Source of the DNA: Branchiostoma floridae
Taxonomy: Eukaryota > Chordata > Leptocardii > Amphioxiformes > Branchiostomatidae
Reading direction: 5' to 3'
NCBI RefSeq assembly: GCF_000003815.2
Contig: NC_049988.1
Coordinates: 21,970,543 to 22,034,542, forward strand
DNA length: 64,000 nucleotides
Under the pieces are notes generated by a model. That model saw only the letters and a list, made by a program, of their open reading frames with translations. It did no database searches and had not been told where the DNA came from. Positions 1 through 11,896 of the stretch are shown in pieces. The position numbers and the translations under genes are program-made. Positions within the stretch are counted from its first letter, which is position 1. Each line of letters opens with the position of its first letter.

Positions 1-573
1 CCGTAGAGGGTGGACTTTGTAGAACATGGTATGCCGGCTTTTTTGCACCTGCATTTGTTTGAGATACAGCTTCCTTTGATTGCGATCGGGATCTGTTTCT
101 TATATCTATCGTAGTTTCTCCTAGGAGAAACTACGATCGCGATCTCTCCTAGGAGGATCGGCGATTCTCCTGGATCGTGATCTCCACTGTGACATGTATA
201 TCCACTTACCTGATTAACTCTTTTTACCTACGCCAAGAAGGTCATGCTTTTGACAGCATTCGTGCGTGTATACGTCTGTCTGTGTGTCTATCTGTCCGTC
301 TGTCAACACCATAACTTGAGAATGCCTGGATGTATTGTTGTGTCTTGTTGTGATATTTTGTAGGTGGGTAAGTTATTTCCACAACTGTTACTGTTACAGC
401 AGCTTCTTTTAACATTGCAGGAAAGAAGCTATGTAAGCATGCTGTACCTTTAGTTAGCTGTTAGCTATTCTTTGTGTGGTCCTCCACATAAAATACATCA
501 ATAGAAACACAACTGACATGGCAGAAAGAGTACAAAAATAGTAAAATTACATCATACATACAAACTGTATGTA
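1..573. other. Non-coding, with a perfect 30-bp palindrome
   Basis: No gene is recognised. Positions 108-137 form a perfect palindrome centred on CTCCTAGGAG. The following stretch (about 138-200) is a diverged repeat of the same kind of sequence (ATCTCTCCTAGGAG, then CTGTGACATGTATAT) and is matched again near 7980-8045, so this is a piece of an interspersed repeat. The short open frames here have no protein features. Confidence 0.6.
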
Positions 574-775
574 AAGCTAGTTCCCCTTTATCCGTTGGGT
601 AGCCTATATCCGTTGCTTTTAGAAACAGGTTATTTGGGGATATTACGTCGACGGACATTGGTTTTAGATTGCAATATTTTCAGTGTATTTCAGTTTAAAA
701 CTGCCACCCGTCGGCTTGATATGCCTACAAACAATGTTTTGATAAACAACGGATGTAGCTCATCCCATGAAATAG
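574..775. mobile_element. Foldback MITE, family A, copy 1
   Basis: First of nine copies of a foldback element of about 215 bp. The left arm reads GCTAGTTC then CCTTTATCCG, followed by GGTAGCCTATATCCGTTG. The centre has GATATTACGTCGACGGAC, an AT-rich core, and its inverted partner CCGTCGGCTTGATATG. The right arm is decayed here (CAACGGATGTAGC). No coding capacity is seen, so it would depend on transposase from elsewhere. Confidence 0.75.
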
Positions 776-1139
776 TGTTACATTACAAACTGCAGAACTA
801 AGAGAAAATGAGACGCTGAGTGACATGCTATAATGTGGCTTTCATGTGCACAGGAGAGGCGCTGTTACAGCCGTCTAAGATGCTGTTGTGGACAGAAAAA
901 GTGACTGGTACAATAATCTGTATCTAATCTATGTAGCCGTCCTTCGGCATAAGACACTTAGTTTTGCAGGCACGCAGCGCGGCAGCAGCTGGTTATATTA
1001 CACGGCAGCAGCTGGTTATATTATACGGTTCAATTTTATGGATACTGGGATATGGAGCTGTGAACTTTTTACATCATGAAAATCCTCATTGTTGTTAATA
1101 ACAATGAGAAATCATATTACATTTCTGCCATTGGCGTGT
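776..1139. other. No gene recognised
   Basis: Unique-looking non-coding sequence with a short local duplication of GGCAGCAGCTGGTTATATTA near 981-1023. Nothing else is supported. Confidence 0.5.
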
Positions 1140-1405
<266 letters not shown>

Positions 1406-2030
1406 TCTTGGCACAGCACAACAGTGGCACAGTGGCAATTTTGTCAGCTGGTTTTACGGATCACAAACAGGTAAGATCTGAAGTTTTGTGTTGTGTTTAA
1501 TTTTTGCCTAATTAAGGAATTTGCATTTTCAGAGTTTTTGTTTTTATTAGCCATTGCTACACTGCCATGTGTGTACCTTATCTGTATCCGTATGACGTTA
1601 TGGAGTACTCAATGGAATTAGCAAATAAAGCTGTGAAATCCATTACTAGTATGTAAGATGTTAATAAATCAAAGTGGTTAGTTTGATACATTCAGTCCAA
1701 ATTTTTTAATATGACTGGAAGACTAGTGACAGTTTTGTAGTCATGATTCTGTAGTTAATAAAATAATTGCATAAATTGAGTGTACTTGACCCATGCTAGT
1801 AGTTACTTAGTACAATGTAGTATCCAGTATTTGGTTATACTGCTGCATGTAATTGTTTCAAATTCTTGCTTTTCTTAATCATGTCCATGTTTTTGCTTTG
1901 CTGGCAATAAGTATACGTTGGTGAAGACATGTCTAGAAATCAGAACCTTTGAGAATAAATTGTAAAGATAATAAACTGAGGTGTAAACGGAGCATGAGTA
2001 TGGTGGTAATTGTTTCACTTATCGTCATTC
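1406..2030. other. No gene recognised
   Basis: AT-rich non-coding sequence without a recognised repeat or exon. It ends in a pyrimidine-rich stretch and CAG (about 2033), just before a proline/histidine-coding repeat frame. That would be acceptable as a splice acceptor, but no matching donor was found. Confidence 0.45.
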
Positions 2031-2870
2031 CAGACTCCACCCCTCCACCAAAGACTCCCGCCCAGACAAGAGAAAAGGCGACCATCCGGAAATGAGGGAC
2101 CATTCCCACCCAGACACCCGAGACTGCCCGGATACCGGAGACCACTCCTGCCTGGACATCATAGACGGCCACTGCCTGGAAACCTGACACAAGTCCCGCC
2201 TGAACATGAGACACCGCCTGAACACCAGACACCGCCTGAACACCAGAGACCACCTGAACACCAGAGACCACCTGAACACCAGAGACCGCCTGAACACCAG
2301 AGACCACCTGAACATCAGACACCACCTGAACACCAAAGACCGCCTGAACACCAGAGACCGCCTGAACACCAGAGACCGGCTGAACATCAGAGACCGCCTG
2401 AACACCAGAGACCGGCTGAAGCCAACAGACCACCTAGATACTGGAAACTGCACAAACACCAGAGACCACCTGAACACCAGAGACCACCTGAACACCAGAG
2501 ACGTATCAGACGCCACAGAAGGCCTCCACCCAGACGCCAGAGACGGGCCCCGTGCAATCGCCAGAAAAAGCACCAGCGGCGATATCAGGGACGGGTCCCG
2601 CGTCGGCGCCAGAAATGCGCCAGGTGCAGCCACAATAATCGGTGCACATCCAGACACCAGACACGAGTTTTGTACATGAGTCACCACCAGAGGCGGCCTC
2701 TGTGCAGACCCCAGAACCATCCCTCTCGCCGATACCAGGGACGTGCCACCTGCACCAACCATAGACGGGCGCCGTGCACCCACCAGAAACAACTGCCTGC
2801 CCACCATAGACGACCCCTGCCACACTCCCATTTAACAAGTCTAGCCAATTGTCCAGCAGCCTATAGCTAG
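2010..2870 (+). repeat. 18-bp coding-compatible minisatellite
   Basis: The core (about 2190-2510) is a tandem repeat of an 18-bp unit close to CCGCCTGAACACCAGAGA, which in one forward frame reads PPEHQR repeated. Around it (2040-2190 and 2510-2830) the same unit continues in a decayed, GC-rich form full of CCAGAGAC and CCAGAAAC. Because the unit is a multiple of three, several frames on both strands stay open (286 codons in one forward frame, 268 in one reverse frame). I see no initiation context, conserved domain or clean splice pair. A lineage-specific repetitive protein cannot be excluded, but an expanded non-coding minisatellite is the simpler reading. Confidence 0.7.
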
Positions 2871-2894
2871 TACCGACACTCTAACAACGACACC

Positions 2895-3240
2895 AACGAG
2901 GTGGCCCGCTGTTGGATTGGGACTTGGAGCGGCAAGATATGATGATGATGACCATCAGGAACTGTACTAGCCAACCTGAAGTCTCAATGCTCATGCAAAG
3001 AGCAAGACTGCATTGCCTAGGTCACGTTGTGTGGATGCCAAGGCTGAGACTTCCCAAGATGGCACGAAACTGGTCCCCAACAGGAAGAAAGAAGGTGGGG
3101 GGGAAGTCATGAGTTGGAAAAGGAACAGTTGAGCAGGACACTGCTGATACGGGATGCTTCAGGGTGGAAGCTCGAAGGACAGCAGGGAACAAAAACAGTG
3201 GACGGCCTGCCTCCATATGTGCTCTGACACACAGAGAACT
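2895..3240 (+). pseudogene. Non-LTR retrotransposon fragment (end of reverse transcriptase ORF)
   Basis: The frame from 2912 contains LGHVVWMPRLRLPKMA and then GRKKVGG. This matches the well-known tail of animal LINE polyproteins (LGHV-R-M-D-RLPK... GxR-GG). The frame stops near 3112. A neighbouring frame continues with a DASGWKLEGQQG-like stretch, so the copy is frameshifted as well as truncated at its 5' end. It carries no catalytic reverse transcriptase motifs and cannot be active. Family assignment beyond LINE is not possible from this piece. Confidence 0.65.
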
Positions 3241-3554
3241 TGATGATGATGAGTAGTGATTATGTCTATCACGGACATGAGTTTTTTTAATAAAGAAGCA
3301 ATTATGGAAGATATCTGATTTATGACTCGTCTGTCTACTAATGAGACCAAGGAAGACTTAATATTCTCCACGCAGAGGTTTCGGGGCTTGTAGTCACTGC
3401 CATTTTTTCATGTTGGATTGAGGTAGACTAAAAGAATTGTGGCCTCTACTAGCCTTCTTGACAGAAACCTGTGCTTGGATAATAACAAATACTCAAACGT
3501 AAGGTAACATCCCATCTTGACTTGATTCAAATGATATCATATACTGTACATTTT
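3241..3554. other. No gene recognised
   Basis: Non-coding sequence between a LINE remnant and a MITE. No exon or structured repeat is supported. Confidence 0.5.
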
Positions 3555-3762
3555 GTAAATGCAGAAATGTTCGCGGTGGATTAATGTTCGCGGTTTTCAC
3601 GGTGGCCACTTTACCGCGAACTTAAAACCACCACGAACATTTTTCTATTACGGTATTAGACTGCAGACTATGGTGTTACCGCAAAATTAAAACCACCGCG
3701 AAAAGTCTTGTTTCCCGCTACCGCGAAATTAAATCCCCGCGAACTTAAATGCATTTACAGTA
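3555..3762. mobile_element. MITE with GTAAATGCA ends, copy 1
   Basis: About 208 bp with terminal inverted repeats GTAAATGCAG... / ...TGCATTTACAG. Inside are repeated blocks of the type TTCGCGGTGG and CCACCGCGAA, so the whole element can fold back. A second copy with the same ends and the same GCGGTGGTTTTAAGTTCGC-type blocks lies at 11897-12113. It is non-coding. Confidence 0.8.
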
Positions 3763-4465
3763 CTCCTTGCAGTTTCAAAGAGGCAGAAGAGTGCCGAAAG
3801 TTATGGCTCTCTGCAGTTTAGTTATGTCACTTCTACCTAACCCCAAGAGCTACCTATTAACCAAAAACTGTGACCGTAGACAAGACAATCCGTCCAGGCA
3901 TTCTCCAGTTACAGGTTTTTACAGACAGACAGACACACGAACGCTGCCAAATTATAACCTTCTTGGCGAAGGTCAAAATCCCTATAACACCACCAGCTGA
4001 TAGTATATTGTAGCAGCTGGCATTGTCTCAGGGATACAAAATGTGAACTACAATTACTCTGTACAAGTCTTATAACAACTTAGAAATTATTGCAGGTATT
4101 TACGGATATTGCAGGCTCTATTTCAACAAACTCTTTAGTTACTAGCCAAAATTGTCTCAGGAGAAAACAATGCAGCAAGAAGAAAAGTCCTAAGATGTTA
4201 CACAGAAATATCTTATCTATCCAGGACTGATAATTTGATGTTTATCAAATCAATAAATATCAAATACTTAATTATAAATAAGGTATTCTGCAAAAATTCC
4301 TGAAACCTCATGTTACTTTTTTATTATTCTATTGCAATGAATGACATGACATGAAAAATTGATTTCACTCAAATTACATTTTTGATGGTTGGAAAGTATC
4401 AAAACTGGTGGGACAGAATGAGCAGACAAAACAAACCTGTTGCTGAAAAGGTTAGTTTGTTCTTG
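3763..4465. other. No gene recognised
   Basis: Non-coding. Contains a CAGACAGACAGACAC-type short run near 3920. No host gene is supported. Confidence 0.5.
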
Positions 4466-4538
4466 CACCAAAAAGTAGTTACTCAAGCAACTGGATATGG
4501 TTTCCATATCCAGTTGCTTGAGTAACTACTCTTTGGTG
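4466..4538. repeat. Perfect 27-bp inverted repeat with 3-nt loop
   Basis: Positions 4474-4500 are exactly complementary to 4504-4530 with TTT between. The match continues outward with one mismatch (CACCAAAA against CTTTGGTG). The right arm followed by TTACCTGGATGTCTAACC is an interspersed repeat end that recurs at 7197-7260, in part near 13360, and more distantly at 44720-44812. The left arm is therefore best read as an inverted copy of that repeat end. Confidence 0.85.
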
Positions 4539-4639
4539 TATCTTATTACCTGGATGTCTAACCGACATCGACGTAGTTTGTTCTTGTTTCTAGAAATGCT
4601 GCCTAGTTGTTTAATGTTCAGATTAATTCTTTGATTTGG

Positions 4640-5720
4640 GGAATATATAGCCAGGATACTAGGTACACTAAGGGCTTACCGTACAGTAACTGTGACAAGT
4701 AGTTGGAGTCAGTTATAATATAGCAGCCACGTACCTCTGACACAGAAGTGTGGTTATACCAGTTCACAATTGTACTACACCAAATAAAACAATGTAACCC
4801 TAGATCGTGGAATGGCTGGGCAATCAAGATTTGTCAGGTCTTTGTTTACTAAATGTTCTAATGCCTTATATTTTATGTATTACTGATGTCTGTATATTAG
4901 GTCATTGAAAATACTACCTAACAGTATAAGGACTAGGCTTTGTAAATGATGAATGCTTGATAAACAGATATATGAACTTAAGGCAGGACTTATAATTCTC
5001 AGAGAGCTCAGATTCAGTTGGTACAAAACCTGGGTATTTTGGTCCTTTCATTTTACTTTATTGTTTTTCATCAAAGTACTCATGGATTATTTATCATGTG
5101 ATAGCAAACTTAATTGAATGTATGTGCTGGTATCAGAAAATATCTATTAGGTGGTTGGTTCCCTGATCTATTTCAGAGTGACATTCATTATGTGTGACAG
5201 TCAACAAAATGACAGACAACACCTGTAAAGTTACATACCCACAACATAGGTACACTAAGGGCTTAAGTGTGACAAGTAGTTGGAATCAATCATAATATAG
5301 CAAGCTGCAGCCACTTGCCTCTACACCGAAGTGTGGTTTTGCCAGTTTACAATTATAGCAGTCTCTCCAGGAGTTTGAAACAATGTTGGTCCTGTAGCAT
5401 TGCATACCAACATACTAGGTACACTAAAGGCTTACCATACAGTAAGTGTGACGAGTACTGTAATTCACTTTCTTGTCTTCTTGGTACCAAACTTTCAAGG
5501 TCTGTGAAAATTTAACTTGTTCTTGGAACTAAATGTTCATGGTGGCAGCAGGTGCATGTAAAAAATTCAGCGATTCTTTTCTTGTCGGTAAGGATAAGTT
5601 AATGTTACAGCTGTCAGCATGACAACCGTGAACATAAAAGTACACAGAAAAAGTCAGGAATTACAGTAGTTATGATATAGCCAGCTGCTGCCACGTGCCT
5701 CTGACGCCAAAGTGTGGTTA
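4640..5720. repeat. Diverged local duplications
   Basis: A block of about 110 bp starting GGTACACTAAGGGCTTA and containing AGTGTGACAAGTAGTTGGA, a TATAATATAGCA stretch and GAAGTGTGGTTATACCAG is repeated near 4660, 5248, 5415 and 5660 with divergence and rearrangement. The same array includes TTCTTGGTACCAAACTTTC-like pieces that recur near 17640 in the opposite orientation. No coding sequence is supported. Confidence 0.65.
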
Positions 5721-6652
5721 TACCAGTTTACAAGTGCAGAAACAGAACATGGAAAGGTATGAAGGGGACTGAGAGGTGCTTGAGGGAGAGTTAAGAGTTA
5801 CAGCTCTATTGTTGGGTGAGGCTCTAAGTTATCTAGTGGGACATCAAAGAAGCCGGGCTCAAAACTCAGTTTTTGGCGATGACAAATTTATCTGGATGCA
5901 CTTTTGGAGAAAAATTGCACAAAATAAGATAAATTAAAGTAGAATGTCAGCAAAACCCTAAATTGCAAACCTTACTGCATGCCATCTCTTTAAAAATTGA
6001 ATCTGAAATTCTACAGTAAATTGAGAATTTTAAACAAGTAATACAAAAGTGCAACAAAAGTTTTATCAATTTTTTTCTGACACTGACTAATTATGCCAAG
6101 AACATGCTGTATACTAGCAGTGTATAATTGCAGTATGTTTAACATTAGATAATTCTACACTCCCACTCACTCATACTCACACACACACACAAATATGTAA
6201 GTGCGCTGGGATTGAAATTAGGTGCACAGCTCCAACTTTGTGTGTACAAAAGCGTCATATGCACCCAGGATTTCGAACCCTGGATTGTAGAAGTGAGACT
6301 ACGTGTTAGTCGTGTCCCTCGGGAATTGAATGGACTCCATGGTTCCACGATTCATGCGTATTTACCAAGCTCAGCCCATCCTTTCACGTCATTACATCAC
6401 CCACTGTTTTGTATACGGTTTCCAAGGCAACAACGTTTATATTTTTCTTGCCGTGGATCGAGTTACATGTGCTCGTCAGGATATGTTGCGACAAGCCGGC
6501 GGCCCGTGTGGATACGGTGTGTAGCGGTGAAACTGTCTCGATGAGCTGTGAAAATGGGTTCTTGTTCCTCCAAAGATGACATACGTGTATCGAGAGGGAG
6601 TTTGCCACATGTTGATAAGGTAGGAAACACAATATGCAACTGTTCGATACTG
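5721..6652. other. No gene recognised; tRNA-like B-box near 6240-6305
   Basis: Mostly unique non-coding sequence. The minus strand at about 6240-6305 contains GGGTTCGAAATCC, a good RNA polymerase III B box, but no convincing A box or cloverleaf. It is probably a SINE scrap. Confidence 0.4.
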
Positions 6653-6752
6653 NNNNNNNNNNNNNNNNNNNNNNNNNNNNNNNNNNNNNNNNNNNNNNNN
6701 NNNNNNNNNNNNNNNNNNNNNNNNNNNNNNNNNNNNNNNNNNNNNNNNNNNN
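6653..6752. other. Assembly gap (100 N)
   Basis: Exactly 100 undetermined bases, the conventional placeholder for a gap of unknown size. Open frames crossing it are meaningless. Confidence 0.99.
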
Positions 6753-7740
6753 ATTTCGTCATTTTAAGATTGTAAATTTCACTTGCATTAGTAGTTTGGT
6801 ACTGTCCAATTAGATGTGATAAGATCCCAACATTCGAAAGTACGTACTGTCAGCAAAACTGAATGTTAGGGTTACATTATTCCCTCAAACGTCTGCTTGT
6901 AGACGAGTATCCCCATGATTGGAAGTGTTGATTACCACCCACCGTCCCTGTAAGTGTTCCTCCATGATTTACACAGCGGCTCAGTACAACAGACAGGTCT
7001 ATTCATTTTCAGGGATCTTATACCATGGGCAGGGCCAATGGAAGTGTCTGTAGGTTGTAAATCCCCAGTTTTGTTTTAAGAACAATGTTCGTAACATCGA
7101 GGAGGTTAAAATCTAGCATCTTAGTCTAGTTACTTTTGTCAGTGTCACTGAAAAAAGATAGTTGATGCTATCTGAAGCGTCTGACCATTTCCAAAACCAT
7201 ATCCAGTTGCTTGAGTAACTGCTTTTTGGCATATCTTTTTACCTGGATGTCTAACCTTCATCTAATTTTACTGAATTGATCTATTGGGTTGCAGGGATTT
7301 TGTGTTATTGGCTGCTGAAGGCAAAAGAAATTTCAATTGTCGACAGTGTGTTTTACTTCAAGTTGTTTCTTAAGTTTTCATTTCTTGTTCCTTACAAAAG
7401 TCTTAAAAACAACATGCCACATTTATTGGAAGCATCTTGCAATATTCAAAGATACACATCTTTAAGTTTATGTTCTATTTTACAAGGTGTACGAACAATT
7501 CTGAATTTCGGGATACATTTTTCAAAATAGGCCTTGGAAGATTTACCTGAACGAAAAGGTAAATGTGTCCATTGTAGATTTTAGCCAGAAAGATGGCACT
7601 TTTCATAATACAAATTGCAAGCCGTATTTCATAGTGTTACGGAGAGTGATTCTCTTTTCAGGGGGATCATCTGAGTGAGAAACAGACCATGCAAACACAG
7701 GAATTGAAAATCTTGTGCAGAAAAATTGCGCTTTCCGTAA
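6753..7740. other. No gene; repeat end at 7197-7260
   Basis: Non-coding. At 7197-7260 lies a copy of the CATATCCAGTTGCTTGAG ... TTACCTGGATGTCTAACC repeat end that also forms the hairpin at 4.5 kb. Confidence 0.55.
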
Positions 7741-8170
7741 TGACACTTTTCTAGCTGTATTTCAGAGCGTTATTGTGTGAAAGTACAGTTTAGCTGTTGA
7801 TGTACTGTATGTAAATATGGAGCTATATTTTAGAGCGTTATTGTGTGAAAGTACAGTTAAGGTGTTGATGTACTGTATGTGTGGCAGTTATAAGTACTAA
7901 CACTTTTCGAGCTGTATTTCAGAGCATTATTGTGCAAAAGTACAGTTTAGCTGTCGATGTAGTGTATGTATATAGCTCCAATCGCGATCTCTCCTAGGAG
8001 AATTGACAATTCTACTGGATCGTAATCTCTACTGTGACATATATATGGAGCAGCTGTATTTCCAAGCGCTATTGTATGAAAGTACAGTTTAGGTGTTGAT
8101 GTACTGTATGTGTGGAGGTTATGAGCACAGGACCAACACTGAAGTCCTGCCGTTGGGTTGATTTGTGCCC
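7741..8170. repeat. Tandem repeat of about 85-150 bp
   Basis: At least four diverged copies of a block with AGCTGTATTTCAGAGCGTTA, GTGTGAAAGTACAGTT and TGTTGATGTACTGTATGT (near 7750, 7825, 7910, 8050). Between the last two lies a copy of the 138-200 repeat (CTCTCCTAGGAG ... CTGTGACATATATAT). Confidence 0.75.
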
Positions 8171-8204
8171 GAGTTTCCACCAACTAGGTTGCCTTCTGGT
8201 CAAT

Positions 8205-8560
8205 CATTCATCAAGGCAGTGAAGGCGGTTCCTAGTGGCAGCCAGACACAATTTGTTTTAGGCTTTGGGAAAGAGATAACGTGTTTCATGTTCCAGTCCT
8301 GAAAAAATGATTATTCTAAAGAGCGATCAACCAAACTCAGTTCAACAAATTCAATGTAAAACTAAACATACCTCCAACATCATATCACAATTAAACCGTT
8401 AACGCAGTGAAAGAGCTTCCTACTGGCAGCCAGACACAATTTATTTTAGGCTTGGGAAAAGAGAGCATGTGTTTCATGTTGCAGTCATGAATAAAAGTTT
8501 TTTAAAGGTTTTGGTTGATTAAAGTGATCAAGCAAATTCAGGTCAGTAAATTCATGTAAA
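8205..8560. repeat. Two-copy local duplication, about 190 bp
   Basis: The block GGCAGCCAGACACAATTT ... TTTTAGGCTT(T)GGGAAA ... GTGTTTCATGTT appears at about 8235 and again at about 8425, followed in both by similar sequence ending in CAAATTCA and ATGTAAAACTA. Confidence 0.7.
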
Positions 8561-8799
8561 ACTATGCTATATCAGGACACATACATGTATACTGATTTCT
8601 TAATTAACATTGTATTATATTTTATTTTATTTTTTATTTTTGTTTTATTGAGATTCTCCATATACATATGGAGGGTATGGCGAAACAGGTGTCAAAGACG
8701 CCTTTTCAAAGCCACCATACCGTTGGCTTTGTTGTTCGGAGTTTCCATCTCCTAGGAGGACTTCCGACCAAGGATGCAAGGGGTTCCTCCTACCCCTGA

Positions 8800-9040
8800 C
8801 TCGTGTGTCATGGCGGGTGCGTCATGCCTGAACATGCCCCTCTGGCCTGTCACCACAACAAAGGCCTGTCACTGCCACTAGCCGCAGCTATGTACTCATT
8901 TACACCTGAGTTAGGTGAGGAAAGTCGTGTAAAGTGCCTTTCCCAAGGGCACAAGATCGGTGACACGGCAAGCGGATTTGAACCCGGGACCTCTCGGGCC
9001 TGAGACCAACGCGCTCCCGATCGTGCCACGCGGTCCCACA
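8800..9040 (-). mobile_element. tRNA-derived SINE (minus strand)
   Basis: Read on the minus strand, the head at about 9036-8960 has an A-box-like region and GGTTCAAATCCGC as B box. It is followed by a tRNA-unrelated body containing CTTGGGAAAGGCACTTTACA and GACTTTCCTCACCTAACTC. The same body motif (CTTGGGAAAGACACTTCACA) occurs in the SINE at 52.2 kb, supporting one family. Confidence 0.75.
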
Positions 9041-10017
9041 TCATATTTATACAGTTTTGCATTGTATAATCACAAGTATATTTGAGAGACTGACCATAGG
9101 GATTTCAATGTTTAGTTATAATAGTATTTTCATCGATGCTTTCTGTTCAAAGCTTTAATCTGAATGTAAACAGAACTTGTGAAAACAGAATTCCATCACT
9201 TAGATCTAAAAATTTTAAGTCCCTTGCCAGCAATCAACTAAAAAAAAAACAGTTTAGGTCAGCAGGTTTCACTACAGTCTGTCTGGTAACCCCACACACA
9301 ACTTTTTTTTCTTTAGCCTAATACAAATATGCTGGAAAACCTGTTATAGTAAACGGTAGTACACATTGTACTTTCAGAAGCATGTACCATACGTAGCCTC
9401 CAAACCATATCTAAAATCCAGCTCTTTGAAACGGCCGTGAATGTGGGGCGTTCAGTTTAGGTTTCAAATGGATCGCTTGGATTTTGTGTGAGTTGTGATG
9501 TGGTCTTTCGCAAATGTGTATGATTCAAACCCCATTTAGGAGGGGTCTGCATGGGGGTTACGTATTGTGTCAATTGCGGAAAATCCTCTACACTTAAACT
9601 ACGAAACACTGAATTCAATTCTAATAAAGTCAATTCTAATAAAGTCAAAGTCTGAATTCAGAAGCATCCGCAGTATATAACATTCATCCACGTATACCTA
9701 TTATAGTTTTAATGAAGAGGTCCGTCAGTCAGGAATAGATACTAGTAGTATATTCTTCAATCAGTGACACTTTGGAAAGGCATAAACACATACTGTACAT
9801 CCAAATTGTAGCTGTTAGAATCCAGTTCAGCACCAAGGACAGGCCGCGTGTTTAGAATTATCACAGACAGTGCGTACAGTTGTTGTTGATCTTTAGAGGT
9901 TTGTAATTATAATCAAATGACGACTCGTCTGTAGTTGTAAAGTTTTGAACTTTGTTTCAATGCAAAGAACACACTTGCCATGAATTTTCAGTTGATCTCC
10001 TTTTCAATTTTATGATT
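9041..10017. other. No gene recognised
   Basis: Non-coding unique sequence. Near 9620-9650 a 16-base piece (AATTCTAATAAAGTCA) is duplicated in tandem. Near 9830 is a single TTCAGCACCAAGGACAGG motif of the kind that fills the 20.8-25.4 kb region. Confidence 0.5.
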
Positions 10018-10233
10018 AGGCCACAACAATTCAATCTGTTGGTTCTCAGATTTTAGAGAAATGAAAAAAAAAATGCTTAAATGGTAAAACATAATGATGG
10101 CAAAGCTGAAGGGCCAGGTTTTTTTCCTTCATGCAGTTTAATTGAATAAATAGAACTCAAATTTTCCTTATTGCTCGTTGCTTTCATGATGTCTGCTTGC
10201 TACAACCAACAAATTGAATTTGTGTGGCTTTAC
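10018..10233. mobile_element. MITE family B copy (GGCCACACCAATTTAATTTG ends)
   Basis: Starts AGGCCACAACAATTCAAT then CTGTTGGTTCTCAGATTTT and ends with ACAAATTGAATTTGTGTGGC, giving terminal inverted repeats of about 30 bp. Internal landmarks shared with other copies are GAACTCAAATTTTCCTT and TCATGATGTCTGCTTGCTA. Non-coding. Confidence 0.75.
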
Positions 10234-11267
10234 GTTGCCTAGATGTAGAGTATGAGGGAAGATACACTCTGTATTCATATATATGATTTCAGTAACGGCG
10301 CAGACGAGATCACATGACAAAAGGTCGCCGTGGTAATGGTTAATTTACTGGTTATCGGTGGGAACATGTGATATTCAGGAGTCTGTGTTAGTCAGAGTGG
10401 GAGGATGGATGAAGAACGTCAGCCATGTGTGAAATGGCCATGTTTCACCTCGCTCTTATAGTACAGGGTGATAAGTGTGTTTTCGGGGTGTCACAGGAAG
10501 CGTAGTGGTGCTAATTCTTACCTCCATGAAAAGTGGAGGTATAGTTTTTGGTGTGTTTTTGTTTCTGGATATTTGTGGTCAGCATAACTCTATGTATAGA
10601 ACCTTTGGATGTACATTTTTATTACAGTAATATTTGGTATGTGGGTAGGAGTTGGAAAGACAAAGGTCAAGGTTGATTTTGGGCCTCCTGTTTTGTGAAC
10701 TTGGTACTGCAGCAGAACTTCCATTTAGTGTATATCTTCTGACCTGGGACATGCTATGGTCTTGATTTTTTTGTAGTGGCTCTGGAACTAGAAGCTGTGA
10801 TTTGATTCTGGTTGTGTCGCTCACCCGACATTCATGCTACTGGAAAGGGTTGCATTCCTTGGGACAGGACGTTAACAAACCAGCCAACCACAGTAAAGAT
10901 GTTGCAGTATTCTCTAGAGATAAACTAGCATTATTTGGTACTGGTACTGTGCTCCATTCAGTTCCATCCGTATCAGATGAAGCTACTATAGCATCATGTT
11001 ATGCTCTGTGACTGTCAAGTATTAAAAGTAGAAGTTTTGAAGGAAGCGACTACGTGTAGGTAGCACAAAATTTGATTAAGTCATTGCTCAGGGGGAAAGT
11101 GACTTTAAATTACTGCTGTGAATCTTATGATACTCACACGGGCTGTTGGCTTATGTGGCTTATTAGGCCCACGAGCCATCAAACGTAATTCGAACAGTAA
11201 ATTTACCTGATATGTTATTCAACTAACCAACTACAATGTAAACATAGCCTCTGTAATGCAGAGAAAT
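10234..11267. other. No gene; SINE body fragment at 10797-10875
   Basis: The fragment at 10797-10875 (GTGTCGCTCACCCGACATTC ... TGGGACAGGACGTTAA) matches the sequence following the tRNA-like head at about 26335-26405. The remainder is non-coding and unassigned. Confidence 0.55.
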
Positions 11268-11646
11268 AAGGCCACACCAATTTAATTTGTTGGTTCTCGA
11301 TTTATGTTGATAAACCTGTTCCTTGCTATTGGGCTTTGTTTTCATTATGTTTTCAAGTGAAAAGTTTTTTTTTTTTTGCATTATTCTAAAATCCAAGAAC
11401 CAACAAATTAAATCAAAGTGGCCTTAAGGCCACACCAGTTTAATTAGTTGATTCTCAGATGATTAAAAGTGAATATGTAGCACAAAAGCAACAGGCAGAG
11501 AGCAAGACTTGAATATGACTGTATTCACTTCATAAAACTGCACCAAGGCACAAACCTCAGGTCCTTAGGCTTTGATTTCATTAATATGTTTTTCCTGAGT
11601 TAAGCAGGAGATCCAAGAGCCAACAAGTTAAATTGGTGTGGCCTTT
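11268..11646. mobile_element. Two abutting MITE family B copies
   Basis: Copy one runs from AAGGCCACACCAATTTAATT (11268) to CAAATTAAATCAAAGTGGCC (about 11425). Copy two starts at once with AAGGCCACACCAGTTTAATT and ends TTAAATTGGTGTGGCCTTTA (11646). They share the CCTTAAGGCC junction. Copy two keeps the internal GAACTTGAATATGACTGTATT-like stretch; copy one is shorter. Confidence 0.8.
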
Positions 11647-11896
11647 ACTAACAGTATTTTGTTGTTTGCATGCATTGCATTGGTATTCAGTCCCATAGAT
11701 ACAAATACAGTAGCGTGACATATATCACGTAGTATCTGTTATTCTCAACGACTATCATGACATACAGAGGTCGGGCTTACGGACTACGAGGTAATTACGC
11801 GTCTGGCGGTCTCGCGACACAGCACGGATTTCCTCGGAGACCGTTACCACGCGCAAGCCTCGAGGGGGCGCGAATATTCATCACGGGAGAGCGACA

